A stretch of DNA of 19,015 nt from Micractinium sp. NFX-FRZ (GCA_029339195.1 JAPTJF010000678.1:2490-21504), one strand, 5' to 3'. Counted from the first letter of the stretch, positions 8,366-17,091 are shown. The notes: generated by a model not told the origin, from the letters alone. Numbers and translations are program-made.

Positions 8366-11300
8366 ATGGGCAGCTCCCCCGTCCTTCGTGTTGAGCTCGT
8401 GGGCGCACGCCTCCCGATGATTGACAAGTGAGACGTGCAGCCGCCTGTTGTCGCTCTTCAGACAAACTGGGTCGCATGCCGGCCAATTGCGTGGTACACT
8501 GCCGCCTGCCGCCGCACCGGCACCAACCACTGCCGCCGCCGCCGCCACCCGCGCCCCCGCTCTGTGTGGCAGGTGCACCTGCCTGGCTGTGTGCAAGGGC
8601 TGGCGCGCGCTGGAGAGCGAGCTCTTCCAGGTCGTGGAGTTCCCACACGAGTCTGTAGAGCGCTACAAAAAGGGCAAGCAGCAGCGCGTGAAGATGGACG
8701 CCGAGCGCGCGCCGACGCTGGAGGACTGGCTGAGCTGGCTGGGCGGCGCGGCGCGGCGCTGGCGCCCCGCTAGCGTGCGCACGCTGCGCCTGTGCGCCAT
8801 GTACGGCACCTGGCTGCGCGACCCCGGGCACGGCCGCTGGGATGAGCCGCAGTGCTGCAGCCCCGGCGCCAGCGAGGCGCTGCTCTCCGCCCTCAACGCC
8901 CTGCTCGCCCGCCACGCCGGCAGCCTACAGCTGCTTGCCCTCGACCTGGGCTTCCACCTGCAAGCCCCACCACCAGCCAAGCTCAAGGCGCTGGCGCAGC
9001 TGCTGTCCACCCACGGACCGCGCCTGGGACAGCTGTCCACGCTGAGCCTGGAGGGCGGGTTTGCGTGCGAGGAGCTGGCGCCAGCGGTGCAGCGCCTGGC
9101 GGGTCTCACCCGCCTCGATATCCTGCCCCCCTGGGACGCCCCCTGGGGCCAGGACTTGGACAACGTGAAGGGGCTGCGCTTCCCGCAGGTACAGGTGTAT
9201 GTGTCCGTGACTGTATGCAAGATGGGCTGGCGGCGGCGGCCCCGCCATCTGCTGCGCAATGTGTGCACAAGTTCAGCTGCAGCCTGCGCCCGGCAGCGCA
9301 GCTTGCGCGTGTCTGCAACACATGTGCCGAGATGACGTAATGACCACCCTGCCTTGCCTGCAGTGCCTGTGCCGAGATGATGTAATGGCCACCCTGACCT
9401 TGCCTGCAGGCCCTCCGGTCTGCTCACATCATTCGGTGACGCGCAGCAAGAAGTTTGACCACGGTCAGTGGCCCTCAGTGGGAGGGTCGTGAGCTGGCAT
9501 GCTGGGCATGCGGCGATGGGCTGGATGGTCCGGCATGCTGTGGCATGCTCTGGAGGGCAGGATGTGCCGGCATGCTGTGCTTGCTGTGCTGCCTGCTCAG
9601 GCCCACTGCACGCCCACCCGCCCACCCCCTCCTAATTGGTCAATTGCCTGCTTAGGCTGCCCGTGCCCCGCCAGCTGCTTGAGAGTGCCCTCCAGCGTAT
9701 AAAGCATATACCCACCCGCCCTGTCTACCCTTTGGCAAACTCGTTCACACAAGAGCTTGCCCTGCTTACTTTGTGTGCCTCCGCAGATGAGGACGCCCTG
9801 GCACCCATCTCGTGCCTGACAGCCCTAAAAAAACTGTGAGCTGCCCCACCCGCGCGCTTGCCTGGCCGCTCCTGCCCGCACACACGCCCCTGCGCCGTTG
9901 CCGGACGCGCTGCCCCGTACTTGCCTCTTCACCTCCTGCATGTGGTGTGCCTCGTTCCATCTTAATACATTGCTGTCTGCCTCGCCTTGATTGTGGCGTG
10001 CGTCGCTGCTCCAGAACAAGTGCACCGCCGTTTGCCTGGCACCGCCGTGCCGCCCTGCTCTCGCGTCAGCTTGTGTAGTGCCTCTGCCTTGCCTGCTGCT
10101 GTGCCTCCTGCCCTCCCGCACCAACCTCGTGGTTGCATCATGTGCTTGCAGGTACCTGGGCGTGGATGTGGTGAAGCCCCAGGCAGCCGCCGGCTTTGCT
10201 GCCGCCATCTCCGCTCTCCCACAGTGAGCGGGGAACGCACACGCTGCGCTGTGCTGCCCTGGGGCCATGCTGCGTAGGAAGAGCTGCCATGTTCTTTGGC
10301 CGGCTCGGTTTGCCGGCCATGTTAAACATTTGCTGGTCGTGCTGTGTCTTGCTGTGTGCCAGACGCAGAATCGAGTGGTGCTCGGTTGCAGGGGCTAGAT
10401 GTGTGGGCGCTTCCCATGCCCCCTGTGCAGTTGAATGCATGGCTCATCGTGTTGCTTGCTTGGCTGCCCGCAGGCTGCGCAGCCTGGACGTCTACATCGC
10501 ACGTGGCGTATACTTGGAGCCTGGCCCGTGGCAGCGCCACCTGACGCACCTCGTCGCGGGGTGGCCGCAGCTGGCGCGCACGCCGGGCGCGGCAGCCAGG
10601 GCGTTTGAGCACATGCGGGCGCTCCAGGTCAGCGGGCTGAGGCCACCTGATGCCTGCCTGGGATGCGTTGTCAAGTTTGTGCGTTGTTGTCGGCTGTCAG
10701 GCACGCGCCAGCATTGCATGGCAGGCCTGTTGGCTGGTGCCAGGCCTGCTGGCCGGTGCCACCCGCCCGTCTGCACTCCTGCTGGAGGCGGCGGCTGGCT
10801 GCACAGCGCTGCACATGGCCCGGCAGGGCTGCTTGTCACCGGGCTAGCGCTGCTGGCGCGGCGACCTTGCACATGCACTTGGCTCAACCTGACCCGCCTG
10901 TTCTGCGCCCGCTCTGTGCCGCTCCTGCCTCCCCACTGCCGCATTATCGGTGCACGACCTGTTCTTGTGCAAGTCTAGCGCCAGTTCCCTGCCAAGCCCA
11001 CCAGCACGCTGCTGAATCTGTGTTATGACTGGCCCACCCTGTGCAGGAGCTGCGCCTGCACAACCATGGCGAGCGCCGCCGCTTCCCTGCCGACTGCGCC
11101 CGCGCGCTGCTCGCCAGCCTGGCGCTGGACGGGTGCGCCGTGCTGCGCACGCTCCAGTACGGCGGGCGCAGCGTGGCGTGGGGGAGCGGGGAGGAGGAGG
11201 CGGCGGCGCTGGCGGAGGTGAAAGCTGCGCTGCCTGCTGGGGCTGAGCTCAAAGGCCAAACTACGCGGCGCTCGCCGGCACGTACTGCTCGGAGCTGGGC

Positions 11301-11438
11301 GGCCAGGGTCGGGCGGAGTGGGCGGGGCAGGAGGCGGGCAGCGGCAGCAGCGAGGAGGGCAGCGACATCGAGGGGTCTGATGACGGATCGGCTGACGGCA
11401 GCGACGAAGGCGGTGCCGACGGCTGCACTGTGATGTGA
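8366..11438 (+). CDS. F-box-like, leucine-rich-repeat-like protein; frameshift near the 3' end
   Basis: Probable exons are 8366-8427, 8573-9188, 9364-9463, 9787-9835, 10152-10223, 10474-10627 and 11047 onward, joining in phase. CLAVCKGWRALESELF resembles the end of an F-box (VCKxWR). Spaced leucine-rich stretches follow: ASVRTLRLCAMYGTWL, LQLLALDLGFHLQ, LGQLSTLSLEGG, LAGLTRLDILP, ISCLTALKKLYLGVDVV, LPQLRSLDVYIARGVYL and MRALQELRLHNHG. These suggest an LRR-like solenoid, and a substrate-adaptor role for a ubiquitin ligase is an inference. In exon 7 the open frame ends at 11433 with an Arg-rich tail. A frame shifted at about 11251-11260 instead encodes an acidic tail (SEEGSDIEGSDDGSADGSDE) ending at 11438. 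That tail looks more protein-like. The first exon and exon 3 are the least certain. TGTAA at 11685 could end the transcript. Confidence 0.6.
9323..9409 (+). repeat. Tandem duplication carrying two acceptors in the LRR-like gene
   Basis: Copy 1 (9323-9363) and copy 2 (9368-9409) match at 39 of 42 aligned positions and each ends in CCTTGCCTGCAG. Phase continuity with the exons on both sides works only with the first acceptor. The second copy would then be translated (starting CLCRDDVMATLTLPAG). Using the second acceptor gives an early stop. Confidence 0.85.
10297..10319. repeat. 8-bp inverted repeat in an LRR-gene intron
   Basis: TGGCCGGC (10297-10304) and GCCGGCCA (10312-10319) form an eight-pair GC-rich stem with a seven-base loop inside the intron between 10223 and 10474. 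It is short enough to be incidental. Confidence 0.6.
10387..10411 (+). repeat. Possible echo of the LRR-gene exon 6 acceptor and start
   Basis: A TGCAG acceptor-like site followed by codons reading GLDVW resembles the true site at 10473, followed by LRSLDVY. It lies about 85 bases upstream. Base identity is only moderate, so this is a weaker member of the echo class. Confidence 0.4.
10722..10759. repeat. 19-bp tandem repeat in an LRR-gene intron
   Basis: CAGGCCTGTTGGCTGGTGC is followed at once by CAGGCCTGCTGGCCGGTGC, two mismatches in 19. It lies in the intron between 10627 and 11047 and looks like a slippage product. Confidence 0.8.
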
Positions 11439-12184
11439 AGGCAAGCTGGCTAGAAACCGGGCTTCTCGAACTGTAGGCTGGCTGGCACTGGCCCTGTGGC
11501 TGCTTGCCCTGCCTAGCTGCCACAGTGTGTAGAACTACAAGAATGTGCTTAGACGAGCAGCAGCAGGGGCAGGGAGGCGGAAGCAGCGGCGAAGGCAAGG
11601 GGCCGGGGCTTTCGACTTGCTGCACGGCGGTCATGGCAACGGCAGCGGCAGCGACAGATGAGCTGCGCAATGTGAAGGGACACCTGTAAACGCTCCGTAG
11701 CTCCCACATCAGACATTCGTTCAAAGAGGCAGCAGCACCAGGGGGGGCGGTGTGGCAGTCGGAGTCAGAGTCAAAGTAGTAGCTGTACCGGCTGTCAGAC
11801 TGCGGCGGTGGCGGTACTGCCGCCGCTGCTGCCCTGCATCAGTCGCGCGCTGGCCGCCTCGATTTATGAATTCGCGCCAGCAGTGGTCTCTTCTGTTCCG
11901 CTTCCTGGGCTGGCAGGAGCAACTGGAGGTGAGCCTAGACGCCAAACCCTACCCGTGCTTTTTCCCTTGCCTGCAGCCCAGATTGATTCCACGCATCGAG
12001 CATGCAATGATGCAGCAGTCGCAAGGCAGGATGTTTGCTTCTGCAGACGGGGGGAAGGAGAGGGTTGCTTCCGTACTGCTGCGAAAGCTGTGTGCGCATC
12101 CATCATGCATTATTCCGCGCTGGAGACCGGCAATTGCGCTCCCGTGCTGCCTGTTTGGTCCTTGTAGGGCGACGCTGCGCCAAC
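11439..12184. other. Intergenic region between the LRR-like gene and the bestrophin
   Basis: These 746 bases separate two genes on the same strand. They should hold the 3' UTR of the first and the promoter and 5' UTR of the second. A possible upstream exon starts with ATG at 11866-11868 (reading MNSRQQWSLLFRFLGWQ) and ends at a good donor (CTGGAG then GTGAGCC) near 11929. CTGCAG near 11976 and TTGTAG near 12167 could be acceptors. The bestrophin could therefore start further upstream than annotated. Confidence 0.5.
11685..11689 (+). terminator. Candidate TGTAA polyadenylation signal of the LRR-like gene
   Basis: TGTAA is the usual polyadenylation signal in chlorophycean green algae. This one lies about 250 bases after the stop codon of the LRR-like gene on the coding strand. 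Confidence 0.45.
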
Positions 12185-15100
12185 ATGGGCGCCGGCAAAG
12201 GCGGGCAATCAGGCAACCTGAAGAGCAGGCTTTCGCGAAAAGGCGGCATCACAGAGCGATTGGCGGAGCTCGACACCGTGGGCAAGGGTGGTGAGGTGAG
12301 CAGGCATTCTCCTGGGGCTGCAGAAGGGGCGGCCGGCGGCGGCAGCGGCGGCGGCAGCTGTAGTTGCATTTTGCTAGACACAGGCAGGCTGCATGGTGCC
12401 GTTTACGGTGCTACACTCACACAGGCTGCATGCTGGCGGGCTGGAGAGGGCTGGAGAGAGCTTCTCATCGACTTTGCTGCATTCATGTTGCGTGTGCTTC
12501 CTGCAGGGAACGCAGCTGCTGCTGGATGCGCGGGAGAAGCGCGGCCTGCTGCCCTGGTTCAACGGCAGGTGCCAATAGTCGTGGTCACCGCAGGCAGAAG
12601 ACTGCTTGTTTGCCTTCTGGTGCAATGTGTGCACGAGCGCCTCTTTCCTGCAAACATGTCAGCAGATGGGACGTGGTGCAGTGGCAGCGGTGGCAATGGG
12701 GGCACCCTCCCACTTGCCCGCCTGCTTGCGCGTGGGCATGCCATGCACACTCCCGCTCACGCGCCCGCCCACGCCGGCACGCACGCTGACCCGCCTGCCC
12801 CGCAGCTACTGGTGGCCGACCCTTTTCAACCTGCATGGGCGTGCCATCCCTTGGACAGAGCTCACCGTCTACATGATCTACTCGGCAGGTGAGCAAAGAC
12901 TGTTGTGGTCGTGCGCGACTGCCAGTGGCGGCGGCCCATGCGCCCTTCTTCGCGCCGCAGTGCGCCGCGTGTGCCGTGCTTGCTGCCGCCGCCATGCGTC
13001 CCGCCCCCCCTGCTGAAACTGCCTGCCAATGCCTGTACCCCCAATTCCCTCCCTTCCGCCCCCTGCAGCTGTGTGTGCCGTTCACACGCAGCTGTCTCCC
13101 CTACAAAAGGTGGGCCTGCCTGGCGCCTGGCAGCGGCGGTCTTTTGGCAACCGCTTCTCACTTGTCCCTTGCTACTGGCTGTGCCTTCTGGTGGCGTGAG
13201 CCAATCCAGGCTTCCATTCCCGAGCCCGACATCATGTCCATGCCCTGTGTGGGTCCCGCCTCACCCCGCCATGCAGAAGGAGTCGACGTCGCAGCTGCGC
13301 CAGCTGGGTGGGGTGGTGTCCAACATCGGCACCCTGCTCTTCCTGCTGGTCACCTTCCGCAACAACGGAGCCTTCTCCCGGCAAGTGGCTAGATAGATGC
13401 AGCCACACGCTTCTGAATCGACCCGACATGCCTTGCCCTGCAGCCCTGCCTCTTCCTGCGGGCCGCCTTGCACAACTAGAGCGCTCTCTCACACCCGCCC
13501 AGCTTCTGCTTGCTTGCTTCAGATTGGTTGCGCCTGCAGGCGGCTGCCATGCTGGCCTTCTGTCGGCCTCCCCTTAGATCATGAATACAACAGCTGCACA
13601 GCTGGGCCTGAGCCTCAGCCCTCCTGCCTCGGCCCTCCCCACTGCAGCTGGCAGAGCGGGTCGGACCGCTTTGCCGCCTTCTGCGACAAGAACAAGAACC
13701 TGTGCCGCCTGGCAGCGGGTGGGTCTCGTGTTCTGGCACTGCATATGAGTTGTTGCCCTGGTTGCTTGCTGTGCCTGTGGCAGGAACAACAAGGCGCGCC
13801 GCCTGCCAGCAGGTCAGCACACGTGCAGCTCCTAGCAGTTGGGGAGAGCCGCATGTGCCTGCCTGTTTGGAGTGGTATGTGACGGGGTGGTGAGGACAGG
13901 GTGCGCAGCAGCGAGTGGACAGCAGCCGGCACATTTCAGTTGTTGACGGCCTGCGGCAGGCGCACACTGGCTGCCAGCAATCTCGGTTATGTTGTTCCTG
14001 CATGCATGGAAACAACCCCTGAACAAGTGGACTGGGATCACGTGATAACATGCTGCTGTGTGCAGGCAACCTGCCTCTGTACAAGGGCATGGACAAGAAC
14101 CGGGCGCACAACCATGTGATGGAGCACATCAAGGCGAGGGGCGCTGCTTGCCTGCCCCCCCGCCTGCCTGACGGCCCGCCAGCCTGCCTGCCTGCCAGCC
14201 TGCTGCCCTCACGCCTTCCAGCCAGCATGCTTATCTGCCCTCATGCCTGCCTGCCCGCCTGCCTGCTTGCCTGCCCTCTCGCCTGCCTGCCTGCCTGCCC
14301 ACGGCATGCATCCATGTGCTGCTCCTGCTGTGCAGTGGCTGATGGCAGGCGTGGAGGTGGCGCGGCAGCAGCTGCGTGGCGAGCGGCACGACGGGCCCCT
14401 GGCCCACCTGATCGACGATGCCGAGCAAATGGCGGAGCTGCAGGTAGGGCAGCAAGGAGTGACGCTGTGCCGTGCTGTGCTGTGCTGCGGGCAGCCGGCA
14501 GTGCGAGGGGCCTCCCTTGAGGCAAGCTCGCTAGAGCCAGGAGCAGGCAGGGCAGGGCAGGGCAGGGTCGCACGGCCCATGGACCTGTTTTGTTGCAATC
14601 CGTGATAAGAATACTAAGTGAATGTTCTCAATCCAAGCCCATTGCAGGCGCTGCCTGCCCCTGATCCCGGGGGCGCAGGCCTCCCTGAATCCTAACCCTG
14701 AACCCCCAACCCCTATAACCCTCCCGGGGGCGCAGGCCTCCCCGGACCCGGTGTCGTACTGCCTGCTGCAGGTGCAAACGCGGGAGCGCAACTCCCGTGG
14801 CGAGAAGTGAGCGGGCGGGTTGGGCGGGGCGGGGCAGACTTTTTGAGATGCGGCAGCCTGGGTGTGGTCTGGGGCTCAGATTACAAGCAGGCCACGCTTC
14901 TGGGCTCCAGTTGCATGTGTGCATGGCGGAACCATTCCAGTGGCTTGTGCCAGCGGATCAGTATTTCTAGTGCCCGGTGGCGCGCACCAGCGGCGTGCCG
15001 GGTGCGGCTTCAGCCTCCCACGCCTTGCCCCCGTCTCCCACGCCTTGCCCCCATGCCCTGCCTCCGCCCCCGCCCGCCTCGCAGGGACTGCAAGTGGTTT

Positions 15101-16738
15101 GAGCGGGCAGACGACATGTACGGCGACTTTGCGGCCTGCCGCTCTGTGCTGCACACCCCCATACCCTTTGCAGTAAGCAGCAGGGGGCTGGTGGGCGGGC
15201 GGCCGGTGGGGGGCAAGGGGTGAGGCGGGCTGCTCTGGTGCGGTGGCGGCAAGGCAAGCGCCTCTCGTAAGCTGTGGGGTAGCTGGAGGAGCATGAGGCG
15301 GGGTGCCGCAGTGCGGTGGCAGCACGGCAAGCTTCACCTGGATGATTCCACCTCCTCCTCCCCCCACACTGTGTTCCAGCCCTCCTCCCCCTCTTTGCCC
15401 ACCACACCATGCCCACCTGCGTGCCCCCATCTTGAGCTTGTTCCCCGCCCTCCCCCTCCCCCGCAGTACATTGCCCACCTGCGTACCTTCATGTGCCTCT
15501 GGCTGGCCGCCATCCCATGGGTGTACTGCATCTTCTTCGACTGGTGAGGCTCCTCACGATGTGTGTACTTCTAAGCAGTACACACCACGCTGCGCGGACA
15601 GGTGGCACATTCCAGCACCCCCCAGCGGTACACCTTTGGGAGCCACCCCTGCACAGCTTGTACTGCTCCTCCCTCTGCACTGCTCATGCTGCTGCACCTT
15701 ACCGCACCTCACCCAACTCTGCGGTGCTGCATTGCCGTTCATGTGATATCTTGCAGGTACACCATCCTGGTGTGCCTGGTCATCGGGTATGGTCTGATTG
15801 GCGTGGAGGAGGCGGCGGTGGAGGTGGAGCAGCCCTTTGGCCGGGGTGAGTGCCGGGCTGCCGGAAAGCGCCATGTTCCATGCACCCGCCGCTACAGTAT
15901 CCGGCAGAGCACAGCCTGTGCATGCTTTCTGCCAGGGAAGCAGGCGGCGGTATGAAGGCTTCACACCTGCCGTTCGATGCTGCAATGTTGCATCGGCCAT
16001 GGGAGTGGAGCCAGCCCTTTGGCACAGCCAGCGCGCCTAGCAGCAGCGATGCCTGCTTTGTCCCTGTTTGCTTGCCCCTGTCCCCTGGCGGCGCCCTCAC
16101 CCCTGTCCCACCCCACTGTGCCCCCCCAACTTCTGCCCAATGCAGACTTCAACGACTTGCCGTTGGGTGAGGCCCGTCTTCAGCTGCTGAATCGCTTGCT
16201 TTGGGGTTGCACTTGGTTCGTGCGCTCTGGCTTTTGTTGAACGTTGCATGGCAGGGCATGCTAAGCAATGATTGATTCCGATCCGTTGGTCTAAACCTGC
16301 CGCGGCCCCCACCCCCACCACCCACCACAGACACGATTGTGAACCAGGCCCACCAGGCCATGGCGGGCATGCTGCGGTGAGTGGGGGGAGCACCCCTCTT
16401 GCTGTGTGGAACTCGCACAGGTGGCCGCCGACGGCCAGGGAGGCGCGAGCTGGACGGTCTAAGGGGAGTGCCAAAAGGGGTCGGCCCCCTCTTGCTGGGG
16501 CCTGTATACACCTTTCAACTCCCACACATCACCCCTGCCCCCATACTCCTCCCCCCTCCCGTCGCCACCGTGCAGCATCGTGCGGAAGGAGAAGCGGCGG
16601 GAGCAGTTGGCCGGCCTGATTGAGGGGGGAGACGATGATGATGAGGAGGAGGAGGAGGGTTCTGGCAGCGAGCGTGCGGCGAAGCTCAGTGCCGTGGTGG
16701 TGGCGGGCGGCATCGACTTTGACAGCCCGCAAAAGTGA
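12185..16738 (+). CDS. Bestrophin-family anion channel (plant/algal VCCN/BST type)
   Basis: Fifteen exons join in phase to 388 residues: 12185-12295, 12507-12568, 12806-12888, 13069-13109, 13277-13380, 13648-13718, 14066-14133, 14336-14443, 14772-14806, 15085-15172, 15467-15543, 15757-15845, 16146-16166, 16331-16376 and 16576-16738. Bestrophins are pentameric anion channels. Algal members act in thylakoid membranes in ion homeostasis or bicarbonate delivery. Family landmarks in order: IPWTELTVYMIYSA (first helix, about 75-85), LGGVVSNIGTLLFLLVTFRN with FSRW (about 105-135), HIKWLMAG (about 177-184), HTPIPFAYIAHLRTF (about 251-266), then VIGYGLIGVEEAAVEVEQ and PFGRDFNDLPLD (about 292-320). The last motif is the family's calcium-clasp/gate region. 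The tail is charged, with DDDDEEEEEG. Introns 5 and 7 appear to be GC-AG. No clear transit peptide follows the chosen ATG; an in-frame upstream start at 12035 (not verified as ATG) or an upstream exon could supply one. The stop at 16736-16738 overlaps a GTGAGG that could be a donor, so a further exon is possible. Confidence 0.9.
12371..12405 (+). repeat. Echo of the 3' edge of bestrophin exon 1
   Basis: The segment reads LLDTGRLHGAV where the exon end reads ELDTVGKGGEV, about 100 bases downstream of the true donor. Blocks GACAC, GGCA and TGGTG match in order. It ends at a GTTTAC where the real exon ends at GTGAGC. Confidence 0.55.
12419..12436 (+). repeat. Echo of the 5' edge of bestrophin exon 2
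   Basis: ACACAGGCTGCATGCTGG matches the exon 2 start ACGCAGCTGCTGCTGG at 15 of 16 bases if two single-base gaps are allowed. It lies about 90 bases upstream of the true exon. GC-rich low complexity could contribute. Confidence 0.5.
12674..12699 (+). repeat. Echo of the 3' edge and donor of bestrophin exon 2
   Basis: TGGTGCAGTGGCAGCG then GTGGCAATGG parallels TGGTTCAACGGCAG then GTGCCAATAG at the true exon end, about 19 of 24 aligned bases. Exon edge, donor and first intron bases are all copied, about 120 bases downstream. Confidence 0.6.
12957..12980 (+). repeat. Echo of the 5' edge of bestrophin exon 4
   Basis: GCAG followed by TGCG and TGTGCCGT parallels the true acceptor and start GCAGCTGTGTGTGCCGT with one short insertion. 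It lies about 110 bases upstream. A frame through it reads CAACAVLA against SAAVCAVHT in the protein. Confidence 0.55.
13381..13647 (+). other. GC-AG intron 5 of the bestrophin
   Basis: The exon ends TCCCG and the intron starts GCAAGTGG, the consensus form of a GC donor, and ends CTGCAG. Only this donor restores the family motif FRNN...SRW (codon CGC then TGG). The nearest GT, two bases further on, gives a frame without the conserved Trp. Confidence 0.8.
13442..13492 (+). repeat. Decayed copy of the 3' half of bestrophin exon 5
   Basis: About 36 of 47 bases match the exon stretch encoding TLLFLLVTFRNNGAFS with a few one-base gaps. One frame reads HN then stop then SALSH against RNNGAFSR. It lies about 90 bases downstream of the true exon end inside the GC-AG intron. 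Confidence 0.75.
13785..13817 (+). repeat. Echo of the 3' edge and donor of bestrophin exon 6
   Basis: 24 of 33 bases match 13691-13723 without gaps, including CGCCTG and the CAGC(A/G)GGT junction. It lies 94 bases downstream. It is preceded by GGCAG and ends in GGTCAG, so it could be mistaken for a small exon. The protein phase only works when it is skipped. Confidence 0.7.
14134..14335 (+). other. GC-AG intron 7 of the bestrophin, with a CCTG/CTGCC array
   Basis: The exon ends CACATCAAG and the intron begins GCGAGG. No GT dinucleotide occurs from here until about 14315, so a GT donor at this point is impossible. The nearest alternative is GTGATG inside the exon at 14115, which would delete the HIK of the conserved HIKW motif. 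Most of the intron is CCTGCCTGC-type repeat (about 14148-14300). Confidence 0.7.
14666..14742. repeat. 20-bp direct repeats around a telomere-like stretch in bestrophin intron 8
   Basis: CCCGGGGGCGCAGGCCTCCC occurs exactly at 14666-14685 and 14723-14742. The 37 bases between them hold degenerate CCTAACCCT, CCCCAACCCC and TATAACCCT units. The structure lies within the last 110 bases before exon 9. Confidence 0.9.
15408..15432 (+). repeat. Echo of the 5' edge of bestrophin exon 11
   Basis: GCCCACCTGCGT is identical to 15473-15484 in the true exon, and CC..CAT continues the match. One frame reads HAHLRAPIL against YIAHLRTFM. It lies 62 bases upstream. Its own acceptor has not survived. Confidence 0.75.
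15624..15640 (+). repeat. Echo of the 5' edge of bestrophin exon 12
   Basis: AGCGGTACACCTTTGGG resembles the true acceptor and start GCAGGTACACCATCCTGG; GGTACACC is identical. A second similar site, AGCAGTACACACCACG, lies at 15574. Both are upstream of the true acceptor at 15756. Confidence 0.5.
15659..15683 (+). repeat. Echo of the 3' edge of bestrophin exon 11
   Basis: TGTACTGC followed by a C/T-rich block and CACTG parallels TGTACTGCATCTTCTTCGAC at the true exon end (15522-15543). About 17 bases match with two gaps. It lies about 137 bases downstream of its model. Confidence 0.5.
16002..16023 (+). repeat. Echo of the 3' edge of bestrophin exon 12
   Basis: GTGGAGCCAGCCCTTTGGC matches GTGGAGCAGCCCTTTGGC of the true exon end with one inserted base. 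One frame reads EWSQPFGTA against EVEQPFGRD. It lies about 180 bases downstream of the model, inside intron 12. No donor remains. Confidence 0.8.
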
Positions 16739-17086
16739 GGGGCCTTCACGCGGCAGCAGCGCCAGCGCTCCCGAGCAGGCCGGCGGCTGAGCCCACGAGG
16801 GGCGCTCTGCCTCTGTCTGGGGAGCTTGGCGGGCACCCCTGAGGTACCATGCCAGCGGGCCTGCCCAGTGTTGGCCTCCCACTGCAAGCTGCCATCCGCA
16901 GGGCGCAAGGCACTTTACTATGGTGGCATCGTTACACATCCGTGTTGGTGAAGGCGTGGGTCTCGTTTGTGATGCGGCTGCTTCTCATTCTTTCCATGGC
17001 GCACCTGGATTCTGCCAAGCGCGTTTGGTAAGCCCGACTCCAGAACATTGCACTTTACATTGTCAGTTGAAAATGGCTGCCGTGGA

Positions 17087-17091
17087 TGTAA
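17087..17091 (+). terminator. Candidate TGTAA polyadenylation signal of the bestrophin
   Basis: The first TGTAA I see downstream of the bestrophin stop on the coding strand, at a plausible though long 3' UTR distance. A five-base match is weak evidence. Confidence 0.3.

Noticed and set aside
9488..9580. GCATGC-rich cluster as a regulatory array
   Set aside because: GGCATGC recurs several times with irregular spacing inside an intron. The unit is short and palindromic and needs no special explanation in this composition.
11752..12294. 180-residue plus-strand open frame upstream of the bestrophin
   Set aside because: Arg-rich, repetitive and without motifs. Only a short possible upstream exon near 11866-11929 was kept as a note.
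13783..13812. Possible extra bestrophin exon between a GGCAG and a GGTCAG
   Set aside because: Including it interrupts the protein with unrelated residues. The phase between exons 6 and 7 works directly without it, and it is better explained as an echo of exon 6.
14686..14722. Interstitial telomere array
   Set aside because: The units are degenerate and only a few copies long, so it cannot be called a telomere repeat. It is described only as telomere-like filler between direct repeats.
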